From Thiorhodovibrio sp. (GTDB taxonomy: Bacteria; Pseudomonadota; Gammaproteobacteria; Chromatiales; Chromatiaceae), in the NCBI GenBank assembly GCA_007128075.1, contig SKYD01000204.1:1-5192 (forward strand): a stretch of DNA of 5,192 nucleotides, written 5' to 3'. A program made the position numbers and the translations under genes. The notes beneath the pieces were generated by a model. The model ran no database searches. It worked only from the letters and a program-made list of their open reading frames with translations, and was not told the origin of the DNA. Shown here piece by piece: positions 1 to 5,192 of the stretch (within the stretch, counting starts at the first letter, position 1; every line of letters begins with the position of its first letter).

Positions 1-1671
1 CTCTATGCCATCAACTGTTACATGGGGATGCAGTGGGGCGAGAATCAGCCCGAAGATCATGTCCGCTATGCTCGCAATGACCTGATGGGCATGGTGCGCG
101 AAGATCTTGCTTACGACATGGCACGCCATGTTGATTCAGCGGTGCATAAGTTCGAGGAATGGGGTCTGCCGCTGATGCGCAACCCCGAAAACGGGCGTTA
201 TCAACGCGAGGGCAAATGGCAGATCATGATCCACGGCGAGAGCTACAAGCCCATCGTCGCCGAGGCGGCTAAGAAGTCCGCTGATAAGATTTATAACCGC
301 ATCATGGTCACCCATCTGTTGATGGACGAGAGCAAAGCCAACCGCGTCGGTGGTGCGATTGGCTTTAATGTCCGCACGGGTGATCTGCATGTTTTCAAGG
401 CAAAATGTGTCATCGTTGCCGCAGGCGGTGCCTCGCACATCTTCAAGCCGCGTTCAGTCGGCGAAGGCATGGGGCGCACTTGGTATGCACCTTGGAGCAG
501 TGCCTCGGCCTATGCGCTGCCGATCATGGCGGGTGCCAAGATGACGCAGATGGAAAATCGCATCGTGTTGTGTCGCTTCAAAGACGGCTACGGCCCAGTC
601 GGTGCGTATTTCTTGCACCTCAAGACCTACACCCAAAATGCCTATGGTGAGCAGTACGAACAGACCTGGTACGAGGACACCAAGGCGATGGTTGGCGAGT
701 ACATCGACCATCATCCCGTGCCCACCTGTCTACGCAACCATGCGTTCTTGAAAGAGGTCGCCGCTGGTCGTGGGCCGATTCACATGGTTACCAAAGAGGC
801 CTTCCAAGATTCGCACAAAGAGGTCGTCGGCTGGGAAAACTTCCTCGGGATGACCGTCAGTCAGGCGGTGGTGTGGGCATCGCAAGACATCGATCCCAAA
901 TACATCAACCCCGAATTGACCACCTCCGAGCCTTATGTCATGGGCTCGCACGCCACCTGTTCCGGCGCCTGGGCCAGCGGTCCGGAAGACCTGTCGCCGA
1001 GCGAATACTTCTGGGGCTACAACCGCATGATGACTGTCGAAGGGCTGTTCGGTGCCGGTGATGCGCTTGGCGGCACGGCGCATGCTTTCTCGTCTGGCTC
1101 GTTCACTGAAGGGCGACTGGCAGCCAAGGCAGCGGTGAAATACATCCGCGATCACGCCAACGAAACCGTGCAGATTTCCGATGCCCAGATCGAGCAGTTA
1201 CGCGCCGAGATCTACAAACCGCTGGAGCATTACCAGATCTATCGCAACGAGATCGTTGCTGGCACCGTCTCGCCGAGCTACATCCTGCCGATTCATGGTC
1301 TGCAACGGCTGGAAAAAATCATGGACGAATATGTCGGCGGCATCAGCGTCAATTACATGACCAACGAGCCGCTGCTCAAATTCGGCTTGGAAAAGCTGCG
1401 CATCCTGCATGAGGACTTGGAAAAAGTCGGCGCTGAAGATTTGCACCAACTTCAGCGAACTTGGGAGCTTAAACACCGCGCCATCGCCTCGGAATGCGTC
1501 ACCCAGCACACCCTGTTCCGTCAGGAAACCCGCTGGCCTGGGTATTACTACCGTGGCGATTTCTTAAAACTCGACGACGACAACTGGCATGCGCTGACCC
1601 TGTCGCGCCGTGATCCTGAGTCCGGCGAGTGGACGATGGAAAAAGCCCCGGTGTATCACATCGTTGATTGA
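1..1671 (+). CDS. aprA: Adenylylsulfate (APS) reductase alpha subunit, 5'-truncated by the window edge
   Basis: This is the FAD-carrying catalytic subunit of cytoplasmic dissimilatory APS reductase. With the iron-sulfur subunit AprB it interconverts sulfite plus AMP and APS; in sulfur oxidisers it runs towards APS. The frame is open from base 1, so the ATG codons at 22 and 28 are internal. The 556 visible codons fit a family length near 620-630, leaving about 70 N-terminal residues (the dinucleotide-binding glycine motif) off-window. Visible hallmarks are the AINCYMGMQWGENQPEDHVR block, MENRIVLCRFKDGYGPVG around 550-600 (conserved active-site arginine region), the MGSHATCSGAW block at 940-972 with a histidine expected at the substrate site, and the FAD-contacting GLFGAGDALGG segment near 1045-1077. 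The wording resembles oxidative-type AprA as I recall it from sulfur oxidisers; the family is certain, the direction inferred. aprB is expected upstream. A terminator follows, so this is probably the last gene of its operon. Confidence 0.96.
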   Translation, partial: LYAINCYMGMQWGENQPEDHVRYARNDLMGMVREDLAYDMARHVDSAVHKFEEWGLPLMRNPENGRYQREGKWQIMIHGESYKPIVAEAAKKSADKIYNRIMVTHLLMDESKANRVGGAIGFNVRTGDLHVFKAKCVIVAAGGASHIFKPRSVGEGMGRTWYAPWSSASAYALPIMAGAKMTQMENRIVLCRFKDGYGPVGAYFLHLKTYTQNAYGEQYEQTWYEDTKAMVGEYIDHHPVPTCLRNHAFLKEVAAGRGPIHMVTKEAFQDSHKEVVGWENFLGMTVSQAVVWASQDIDPKYINPELTTSEPYVMGSHATCSGAWASGPEDLSPSEYFWGYNRMMTVEGLFGAGDALGGTAHAFSSGSFTEGRLAAKAAVKYIRDHANETVQISDAQIEQLRAEIYKPLEHYQIYRNEIVAGTVSPSYILPIHGLQRLEKIMDEYVGGISVNYMTNEPLLKFGLEKLRILHEDLEKVGAEDLHQLQRTWELKHRAIASECVTQHTLFRQETRWPGYYYRGDFLKLDDDNWHALTLSRRDPESGEWTMEKAPVYHIVD

Positions 1672-1719
1672 GGTTGAGCGAGCGATGTGACCTTTTTGGG
1701 TGGCTCGTCAGAGCTGACA

Positions 1720-1743
1720 GCCGGGAAAGACCGGCACTTTTTT
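1720..1743 (+). terminator. Rho-independent terminator after aprA
   Basis: A 5-bp all-GC stem, GCCGG (1720-1724) pairing with CCGGC (1731-1735), encloses the loop GAAAGA. It is followed by AC, six T and, after GG, five more T. It lies 48 bases after the aprA stop and just before the end of the convergent yicC gene. A second small dyad, GTCAG-AG-CTGAC (1707-1718), sits immediately upstream and might stack with it. The stem is short, but position and T-tract support termination of the aprA transcript. On the minus strand the same stem lacks a good T-tract, so it probably does not serve yicC. Confidence 0.6.
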
Positions 1744-1749
1744 GGTTTT

Positions 1750-2616
1750 TCACTCAATATTCTGCACCTGTTCGCGCATCTGTTCGATTAGCACCTTCAT
1801 CTCAACAGCCAGCCGGGTGATCTCGATGTCAGTTGATTTGGCAGTCAAGGTATTGGCCTCGCGGTTGAGTTCCTGCATTAAAAAATCTAACCGCCGCCCC
1901 GCTGGTTCGGTGGCGTGAAGGCTGTGGTCGATGGCGTGTAGATGGGCATCGAGCCGATCGAGCTCTTCAGCGACATCGCTGCGCTGGGCTAACAGTGCCA
2001 GTTCTTGTTCAAGCCGTGAGGGATCAAGTTCGGCCTGTATCTCAGCAAGCCGTGTCAATATCCGCTCGCGCTGTTCGCTTAACAATTGCGGTCGCCGCTC
2101 ACGCACTGTAGCAACCAGTGTGCTAAGTTTGGTGCTGCGCTGTACAATCAGCATTGCTAAGCGTTCACCCTCCTGCACCCGTGCTTGCACCAAATCCATT
2201 AGTGCCTGATCGACCAATTGCTGAGCGGCGGTTTGCAATGCGTTATTGTCGGCATCTGGCTCGACCAGCAGCCCAGGCCAGCGCAGCAGCTCAGTTGCGG
2301 CAATCGGGGCGGATTGACTGAGTTGTTGATTGATGCGCTCTAAGGTGTCAAGCAGTTGACCGAGCAGTGGCTCATTGAGCTGCAGCGTGGCGGCTGGTGC
2401 GGGATGCGGATTATAGCGCAACATCACATCCACCTTGCCGCGACTCAGCACCCGTCCAAGTCGCTCACGAATCCACGGCTCTAGGGCGCGAAACTCTTCT
2501 GGCAGCCGCAGTGCAGGTTCCAGAAAGCGATGGTTGACGCTACGGATTTCGCAGCGCAAATCGCCGCTGTCGAGTGGACAGGCGGCACGGGCAAAGGCGG
2601 TCATGCTTTTAACCAT
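1750..2616 (-). CDS. yicC: YicC/YloC family endoribonuclease
   Basis: The product is 288 aa, matching the roughly 290 aa usual for YicC. The start codon at 2616 gives MVKSMTAFAR, the canonical opening of the family; the frame extends upstream to 2658 but would add 14 unconserved residues and run into cobF. The N-terminal YicC domain covers about residues 1-155, with the typical SVNHRFLEPALRLPEEFR stretch (26-43) and SRGKVDVMLR (58-67). The C-terminal DUF1732 domain covers about 205-288, with the conserved LDFLMQELNREANTLTAKS (243-261) and a closing helix rich in E, M and Q. Members of this family in E. coli and B. subtilis have been reported as endoribonucleases, with E. coli YicC linked to turnover of the small RNA RyhB; the role here is inferred. 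The gene is convergent with aprA and divergent from cobF, and is not beside gmk, a common partner elsewhere. Only a weak GAG is seen as ribosome-binding sequence. Confidence 0.93.
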   Translation of the reverse strand: MVKSMTAFARAACPLDSGDLRCEIRSVNHRFLEPALRLPEEFRALEPWIRERLGRVLSRGKVDVMLRYNPHPAPAATLQLNEPLLGQLLDTLERINQQLSQSAPIAATELLRWPGLLVEPDADNNALQTAAQQLVDQALMDLVQARVQEGERLAMLIVQRSTKLSTLVATVRERRPQLLSEQRERILTRLAEIQAELDPSRLEQELALLAQRSDVAEELDRLDAHLHAIDHSLHATEPAGRRLDFLMQELNREANTLTAKSTDIEITRLAVEMKVLIEQMREQVQNIE

Positions 2617-2645
2617 AGGAATCTCAGTGGCACAATCAATAAACG

Positions 2646-3461
2646 ATGAATAATACACTAAAAAGCGAAGCTGTGCGCGATGCAGTCAAAACCATTCAGC
2701 TTATCGGCATCGGTCCAGGTGATGATCAGTATCTCACTCTGCAAGCGATCCACGCCATGCAGCAAGCAGCGGTGTTTTTTCTATTAGAAAAGGCGGGGCG
2801 CGGCAAAGAGGCGTTAGTGAACCGGCGGCGCGAGATGCTGGCGCGGTTTGCTGGCGAGCGCGACTATCGTATTGTGGTGGTGCCGAGTCCGCCGCGCACC
2901 ATGACCGCGTCGGGCTATCAAGAAGGCGTGCGCGAATGGCATCAACAAAAGCGCACACTGTTCGCCAACCTGATTGATAACCAGCTACACCCTGGCGAAC
3001 ACGGTGCTTTTCTGATCTGGGGCGATCCGTCGCTTTATGATCAAACCGTGAGCCTGATCGCCGAACAGGTCGCCACCGCACCTGAAACCCTCAAATTAGA
3101 GATGATTCCGGGAATCACCTCGGTGCAGGCACTGACCGCTAAACACTGCATCCCGCTTAATCGCGTCGGTGAAAATATTGCCATTGTGCCCGGGCGTTAT
3201 GCCGAAACCTGCGACCTCGATGCCATTGACAACGCTGTGGTGATGCTCGACTACAACGCATCGTTTCAGCGTTTTCAGGGGCAGGATTTTGATCTTTACT
3301 GGGCTGGCGATCTCGGTGGGGCTGATGAGACGCTGCTTGCCGGTCCACTCGATGACATCTGTGCAACGGTGTTGGAAACCAAGGCGGCGTTGCGGGCGCG
3401 CAAAGGCTGGCTGATGGACATCTATTTGTTGCGAAAGCGGCGCGGAAAGGTGGAATCGTAG
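2646..3461 (+). CDS. cobF: Precorrin-6A synthase (deacetylating), precorrin-5 C1-methyltransferase
   Basis: CobF uses SAM to methylate C1 of precorrin-5 and release the extruded C20 as acetate, giving precorrin-6A in the oxygen-dependent cobalamin pathway. The 271-aa protein has the tetrapyrrole-methylase fold: SAM-site glycine loop LIGIGPGD (19-26), WGDPSLYD (125-132) and IPGITSVQAL (154-163). CobF-specific stretches include REWHQQKR (96-103), IPLNRVGE (169-176), DLYWAGDLG (216-224) and GWLMDIYLLR (254-263). CobF is tied to the aerobic branch, so a ring-contraction monooxygenase (CobG or CobZ) should be encoded elsewhere. The ATG at 2646 has no Shine-Dalgarno sequence; GTG at 2673, preceded by a weak GAAG, would trim nine residues and still precede the first beta strand, so the start is uncertain. 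The last 13 codons overlap the end of cobM on the other strand. No cobalamin riboswitch is visible upstream. Confidence 0.92.
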   Translation: MNNTLKSEAVRDAVKTIQLIGIGPGDDQYLTLQAIHAMQQAAVFFLLEKAGRGKEALVNRRREMLARFAGERDYRIVVVPSPPRTMTASGYQEGVREWHQQKRTLFANLIDNQLHPGEHGAFLIWGDPSLYDQTVSLIAEQVATAPETLKLEMIPGITSVQALTAKHCIPLNRVGENIAIVPGRYAETCDLDAIDNAVVMLDYNASFQRFQGQDFDLYWAGDLGGADETLLAGPLDDICATVLETKAALRARKGWLMDIYLLRKRRGKVES

Positions 3462-4210
3462 AGCTTAGAGGTGCTTAGTTGTGATTGCTGGCGCACCCCC
3501 AAGGTGGGGCTGACCAAGATCATCGCCTGACGCTCGATGCCAGCGGCGCGACAAGCAGCGGCAATCTCGGCAAGCGGGGCGCGCACGATGCGTTCCTCTG
3601 GCCAGGTGGCTTTGTAGACCACCACCACGGGCGCGGTCGCCGCCCAGCCCGCTGCCGTTAATTCTTCGACCACCTGTTCGATGCGATCAATGGACAGAAA
3701 AATGCACAGCGTGCAGCCGTGCGCTGCCAGCGAGCGCAAAGATTCTGTCTCCGGCATCGGGGTACGCTCAGAAAAGCGGGTCAAAATCACGCTTTGGGTG
3801 ATCTCAGGCAGGGTGAGACATTCGCCAGCAACGGCAGCGGCTGCCATCGCCGAGGACACTCCAGGTATCAGCTTGACCGCAATTCCCGCCGCATCGAGCG
3901 GACGGGTTAACTCGGCAGTCACCCCATACAGGGTTGGATCGCCGGTTTGCAAACGCACCACCGTGGTGTGACACTGGGCGCGGGTCAGCAGCCAGTCGGT
4001 GACGGCGGCTAAATCCATCGACTTTGAATCTGCAATCTCGCACTCAGGCGCGGCCCATTGCAACACCGTATCGGCGACCAAAGAACCAGTGTATAAAATT
4101 GCCCCAGCGGATGCTAATAATTGGCTCCCGCGCACCGTGATCAGATCAGGCGCACCAGGTCCGGCACCAACAAACCAGACCGTTGGCGGGGTGGTGATTG
4201 ATTGAGACAT
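3422..4210 (-). CDS. cobM: Precorrin-4 C11-methyltransferase (CobM/CbiF family)
   Basis: This SAM-dependent enzyme methylates C11 of precorrin-4 to give precorrin-5, the substrate of CobF. The 262-aa product carries the whole tetrapyrrole-methylase signature: FVGAGPGAPDLITVRG (13-28), LYTGSLV (39-45), RLQTGDPTLYG (86-96), IPGVSSAMAAAA (115-126) and the subfamily marker LTLPEITQSVILTR (132-145) followed by RTPMPE (149-154). Sequence alone does not separate CobM (aerobic) from CbiF (cobalt-precorrin-4, anaerobic); adjacency to cobF favours CobM. The start at 4210 places the glycine loop at residue 14, normal for the family, although no clear ribosome-binding site precedes it. The C-terminal tail after about residue 240 is basic and unconserved-looking (ending FPRRFRNK), and it is the part that overlaps cobF. 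The PilZ gene ends 20 bases upstream on the same strand, so the two are probably co-transcribed. Confidence 0.92.
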   Translation of the reverse strand: MSQSITTPPTVWFVGAGPGAPDLITVRGSQLLASAGAILYTGSLVADTVLQWAAPECEIADSKSMDLAAVTDWLLTRAQCHTTVVRLQTGDPTLYGVTAELTRPLDAAGIAVKLIPGVSSAMAAAAVAGECLTLPEITQSVILTRFSERTPMPETESLRSLAAHGCTLCIFLSIDRIEQVVEELTAAGWAATAPVVVVYKATWPEERIVRAPLAEIAAACRAAGIERQAMILVSPTLGVRQQSQLSTSKLYDSTFPRRFRNK

Positions 4211-4230
4211 GGCTTGGGGCTGGCAAATTT

Positions 4231-4932
4231 TTATAAAAATGCCCGCAGCCGCTCGATCATGCCATCGACGGCAAGGCTGAGTTCTGAATCTAAATTGTCA
4301 AACATCACACCATAGCGTTGCCGACCCTCGTTGTCTTCGATACTTTTGATCACCCCGCCAATTTTGCGGGTGCCCAGCCCATCGCCGATATCCAGTTCGA
4401 TGACGACCTTGCTATCTGGCCAAAAACCTGATGCTGCCGCGTTAAATTGTGCATCCATGGCAATGCGGCAGCCACCGATGGAAAGGTCAATAATGCTGGT
4501 GGAAAATTGCTGTTTATCGACATGCAATTGGGCATGGATAAAGCAGCGCACCCGCTCATGCGAGCGCAGTGCAACCACTTCCACACTCTCTGGCCAGCCA
4601 AGAAACACCATCGTTGGCAGATCGACGGTGCCAATCACGGGCGAGCGAAAGCCATAGACGCTGCCTTCTGAGGCAAAGCGCATGATTAAATCTGGGGTAA
4701 AATCTCGAATTTTCACAAAATTTTTGCCAGCCGCGATGCGGACAATCAAAAATTCATTCTCAGCAACCCCAACGATGCGCCCGGCGATACGAATCCGCTC
4801 ATCAATCATTTGTAGCGTACAGCGTATACCAAAATGTGTAAAAAGCCGCATCTCAAGCTGACGGCTTTGGCCTTGACTCTGCGCTCGTTTAATCAGTGCA
4901 TCGTTATAGGCGACGCCTTGGTCTTCTTTCAT
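4231..4932 (-). CDS. PilZ-domain c-di-GMP receptor, YcgR-like flagellar brake family
   Basis: The predicted product is a 233-aa soluble protein without signal peptide or membrane segment. Residues about 28-115 look like the YcgR-type N-terminal beta domain. The C-terminal PilZ domain starts about residue 118, with the c-di-GMP-binding RxxxR motif as R123-S-H-E-R127 and the DxSxxG motif as D149, S151, G154 in IIDLSIGGCRIAM. Both are intact, so c-di-GMP binding is expected. A later RYGVMFDNLD (206-215) matches the closing strands of PilZ domains. YcgR relatives slow flagellar rotation when c-di-GMP is high, but other PilZ proteins control pili or polysaccharide, and no motility gene is nearby to decide. 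I prefer the ATG at 4932; an in-frame TTG at 4941 would add three residues. No strong Shine-Dalgarno is seen. It precedes cobM by 20 bases, and a candidate promoter lies about 100 bases upstream. Confidence 0.87.
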   Translation of the reverse strand: MKEDQGVAYNDALIKRAQSQGQSRQLEMRLFTHFGIRCTLQMIDERIRIAGRIVGVAENEFLIVRIAAGKNFVKIRDFTPDLIMRFASEGSVYGFRSPVIGTVDLPTMVFLGWPESVEVVALRSHERVRCFIHAQLHVDKQQFSTSIIDLSIGGCRIAMDAQFNAAASGFWPDSKVVIELDIGDGLGTRKIGGVIKSIEDNEGRQRYGVMFDNLDSELSLAVDGMIERLRAFL

Positions 4933-5036
4933 AGGGGCCAATCATAGATGACGAGCGACCCGCTAACGAGTCGCATCAAAGTGAAGCACGATTTAACAAA
5001 AATCGCACACATTTTTAATGTAGTGAAAAGCAATTT

Positions 5037-5065
5037 AATATACTTGATGTCGCTGCACAAATCAA
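5037..5065 (-). promoter_or_regulatory. Candidate sigma70 promoter for pilZ-cobM
   Basis: Reading the minus strand, a -35 box TTGATT (5060-5065, 4 of 6 to consensus) is separated by exactly 17 bases from a -10 box TATATT (5037-5042, 5 of 6). Transcription would begin near 5030, giving a leader of about 100 bases before the PilZ start. This is the best promoter-like match I found upstream of the gene by eye; AT-richness raises the chance of a false match. Confidence 0.45.
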
Positions 5066-5071
5066 TGTAAT
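5044..5071 (+). promoter_or_regulatory. Weak candidate rightward promoter overlapping the pilZ promoter
   Basis: On the plus strand TTGATG (5044-5049, 4 of 6) lies 16 bases from TGTAAT (5066-5071, 5 of 6), predicting initiation near 5078. That is about 18 bases before a possible TTG start at 5096 of a rightward reading frame. It overlaps the leftward candidate almost completely, so the two would compete for polymerase if both are real. Confidence 0.25.
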
Positions 5072-5095
5072 TGCTTAACACCTATCACTTTCATA

Positions 5096-5163
5096 TTGAG
5101 TACGGTTTCTGACAAAGACCCATCTGCTAAGTTGTTGTTTTATAGTTTGGCTAGCGTACTCAA
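5096..5163. repeat. 9-bp inverted repeat with 50-bp spacer
   Basis: TTGAGTACG (5096-5104) recurs inverted and perfect as CGTACTCAA (5155-5163), with 50 bases between. No target-site duplication or transposase is visible around it. A 9-bp match in a region this size could arise by chance roughly one time in ten, so it is recorded as an observation without an assigned role. Confidence 0.3.
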
Positions 5164-5192
5164 ATTGACCGTTTCCCGTCATGTGCGAGAAA
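5096..5192 (+). CDS. Possible 5' end of a rightward gene, cut by the window edge
   Basis: One plus-strand frame is open from just after a stop at 5045-5047 to the right edge. Its earliest plausible start is TTG at 5096, giving a polar N-terminus (STVSDKDPSAK) and then LLFYSLASVLKLTVSRHVRE. No ATG start or Shine-Dalgarno sequence is visible, and about 32 codons is too short to distinguish from a chance open frame. I do not recognise the product. A minus-strand frame is also open over the same bases (5075-5191), so the strand itself is uncertain. Confidence 0.22.
   Translation, partial: MSTVSDKDPSAKLLFYSLASVLKLTVSRHVRE

Larger units (their letters stand above)
5028..5076. repeat. Interrupted inverted repeat over the pilZ promoter
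   Basis: AAGCAATT (5028-5035) is perfectly inverted as AATTGCTT (5069-5076). Inside it, TTGAT (5044-5048) is inverted as ATCAA (5061-5065). The dyad encloses the -10 and -35 boxes of the leftward candidate promoter and those of the opposing one. It could be an operator or merely an AT-rich coincidence; the inner spacing is asymmetric (8 versus 3 bases), which weakens a simple two-site reading. Confidence 0.35.

Noticed and set aside
730..1155. 141-codon minus-strand frame inside aprA
   Set aside because: It is a shadow of the well-conserved aprA frame, with a composition typical of antisense translation.
2625..2631. GCCACTG on the minus strand, resembling the B12-box core of cobalamin riboswitches, next to cobF
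   Set aside because: It faces yicC and not cobF, is only 7 bases, and the other conserved riboswitch segments are absent because the preceding sequence is cobF coding.
2617..2658. Upstream extension of yicC to a start at 2658
   Set aside because: It adds 14 residues not typical of the family and would overlap cobF; MVKSMTAFAR at 2616 is the canonical YicC start.
3681..3971. 96-codon plus-strand frame inside cobM
   Set aside because: It is antisense to a strongly conserved methyltransferase and its translation resembles no known protein.
4331..4657. 108-codon plus-strand frame inside the PilZ gene
   Set aside because: It is antisense to a gene with intact RxxxR and DxSxxG motifs; no ribosome-binding site or recognisable domain.
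4989..5005. Small hairpin CGATTT-AACAA-AAATCG in the pilZ leader
   Set aside because: A 6-bp AT-rich stem with no adjacent T-tract and no ligand-binding features; expected by chance in AT-rich sequence.
5075..5191. Minus-strand frame open from the right edge for 38 codons
   Set aside because: An open run of this length is expected by chance fairly often, the product is unrecognised, and it competes with the plus-strand frame; not listed as a gene.

Overview
The window looks like a chromosomal segment from a sulfur-oxidising proteobacterium, most likely a gammaproteobacterium. The main evidence is a nearly complete aprA (dissimilatory APS reductase alpha subunit) whose sequence resembles the oxidising forms from chemolithotrophic and phototrophic sulfur bacteria. 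A full-length YicC and a YcgR-like PilZ protein also fit this assignment. No rRNA is present and no search could be run, so the taxonomy is inference. The genes are moderately GC-rich, whereas the right-hand 260 bases are clearly AT-rich.

Layout, left to right: (1) bases 1-1671, +, aprA, lacking only its N-terminal part (about 70 residues) beyond the left edge, followed by a small GC hairpin with a T-tract. (2) 1750-2616, -, yicC endoribonuclease, convergent with aprA. (3) 2646-3461, +, cobF, the deacetylating precorrin-6A synthase of the oxygen-dependent cobalamin route, divergent from yicC with only 29 bases between start codons. (4) 3422-4210, -, cobM/cbiF, precorrin-4 C11-methyltransferase, convergent with cobF and sharing 40 bp of coding sequence at the 3' ends. 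(5) 4231-4932, -, a PilZ-domain c-di-GMP receptor 20 bases upstream of cobM on the same strand, probably co-transcribed with it. (6) 4933-5192, an AT-rich intergenic region with a good candidate promoter for pilZ-cobM, a weaker opposing one, two inverted repeats and a possible start of a rightward gene cut by the edge.

Functionally, aprA belongs to dissimilatory sulfite oxidation. CobM and CobF act close together in corrin ring synthesis: CobM makes precorrin-5 and CobF converts precorrin-5 to precorrin-6A. Yet they lie on opposite strands tail to tail, so they cannot share one transcript. YicC and the PilZ protein have no evident pathway link to their neighbours. I found no mobile element, CRISPR array, RNA gene or clearly novel system. 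The points most worth a second look are the 40-bp cobF/cobM overlap, the pilZ-cobM linkage, and the dyad-containing control region at 5028-5076.
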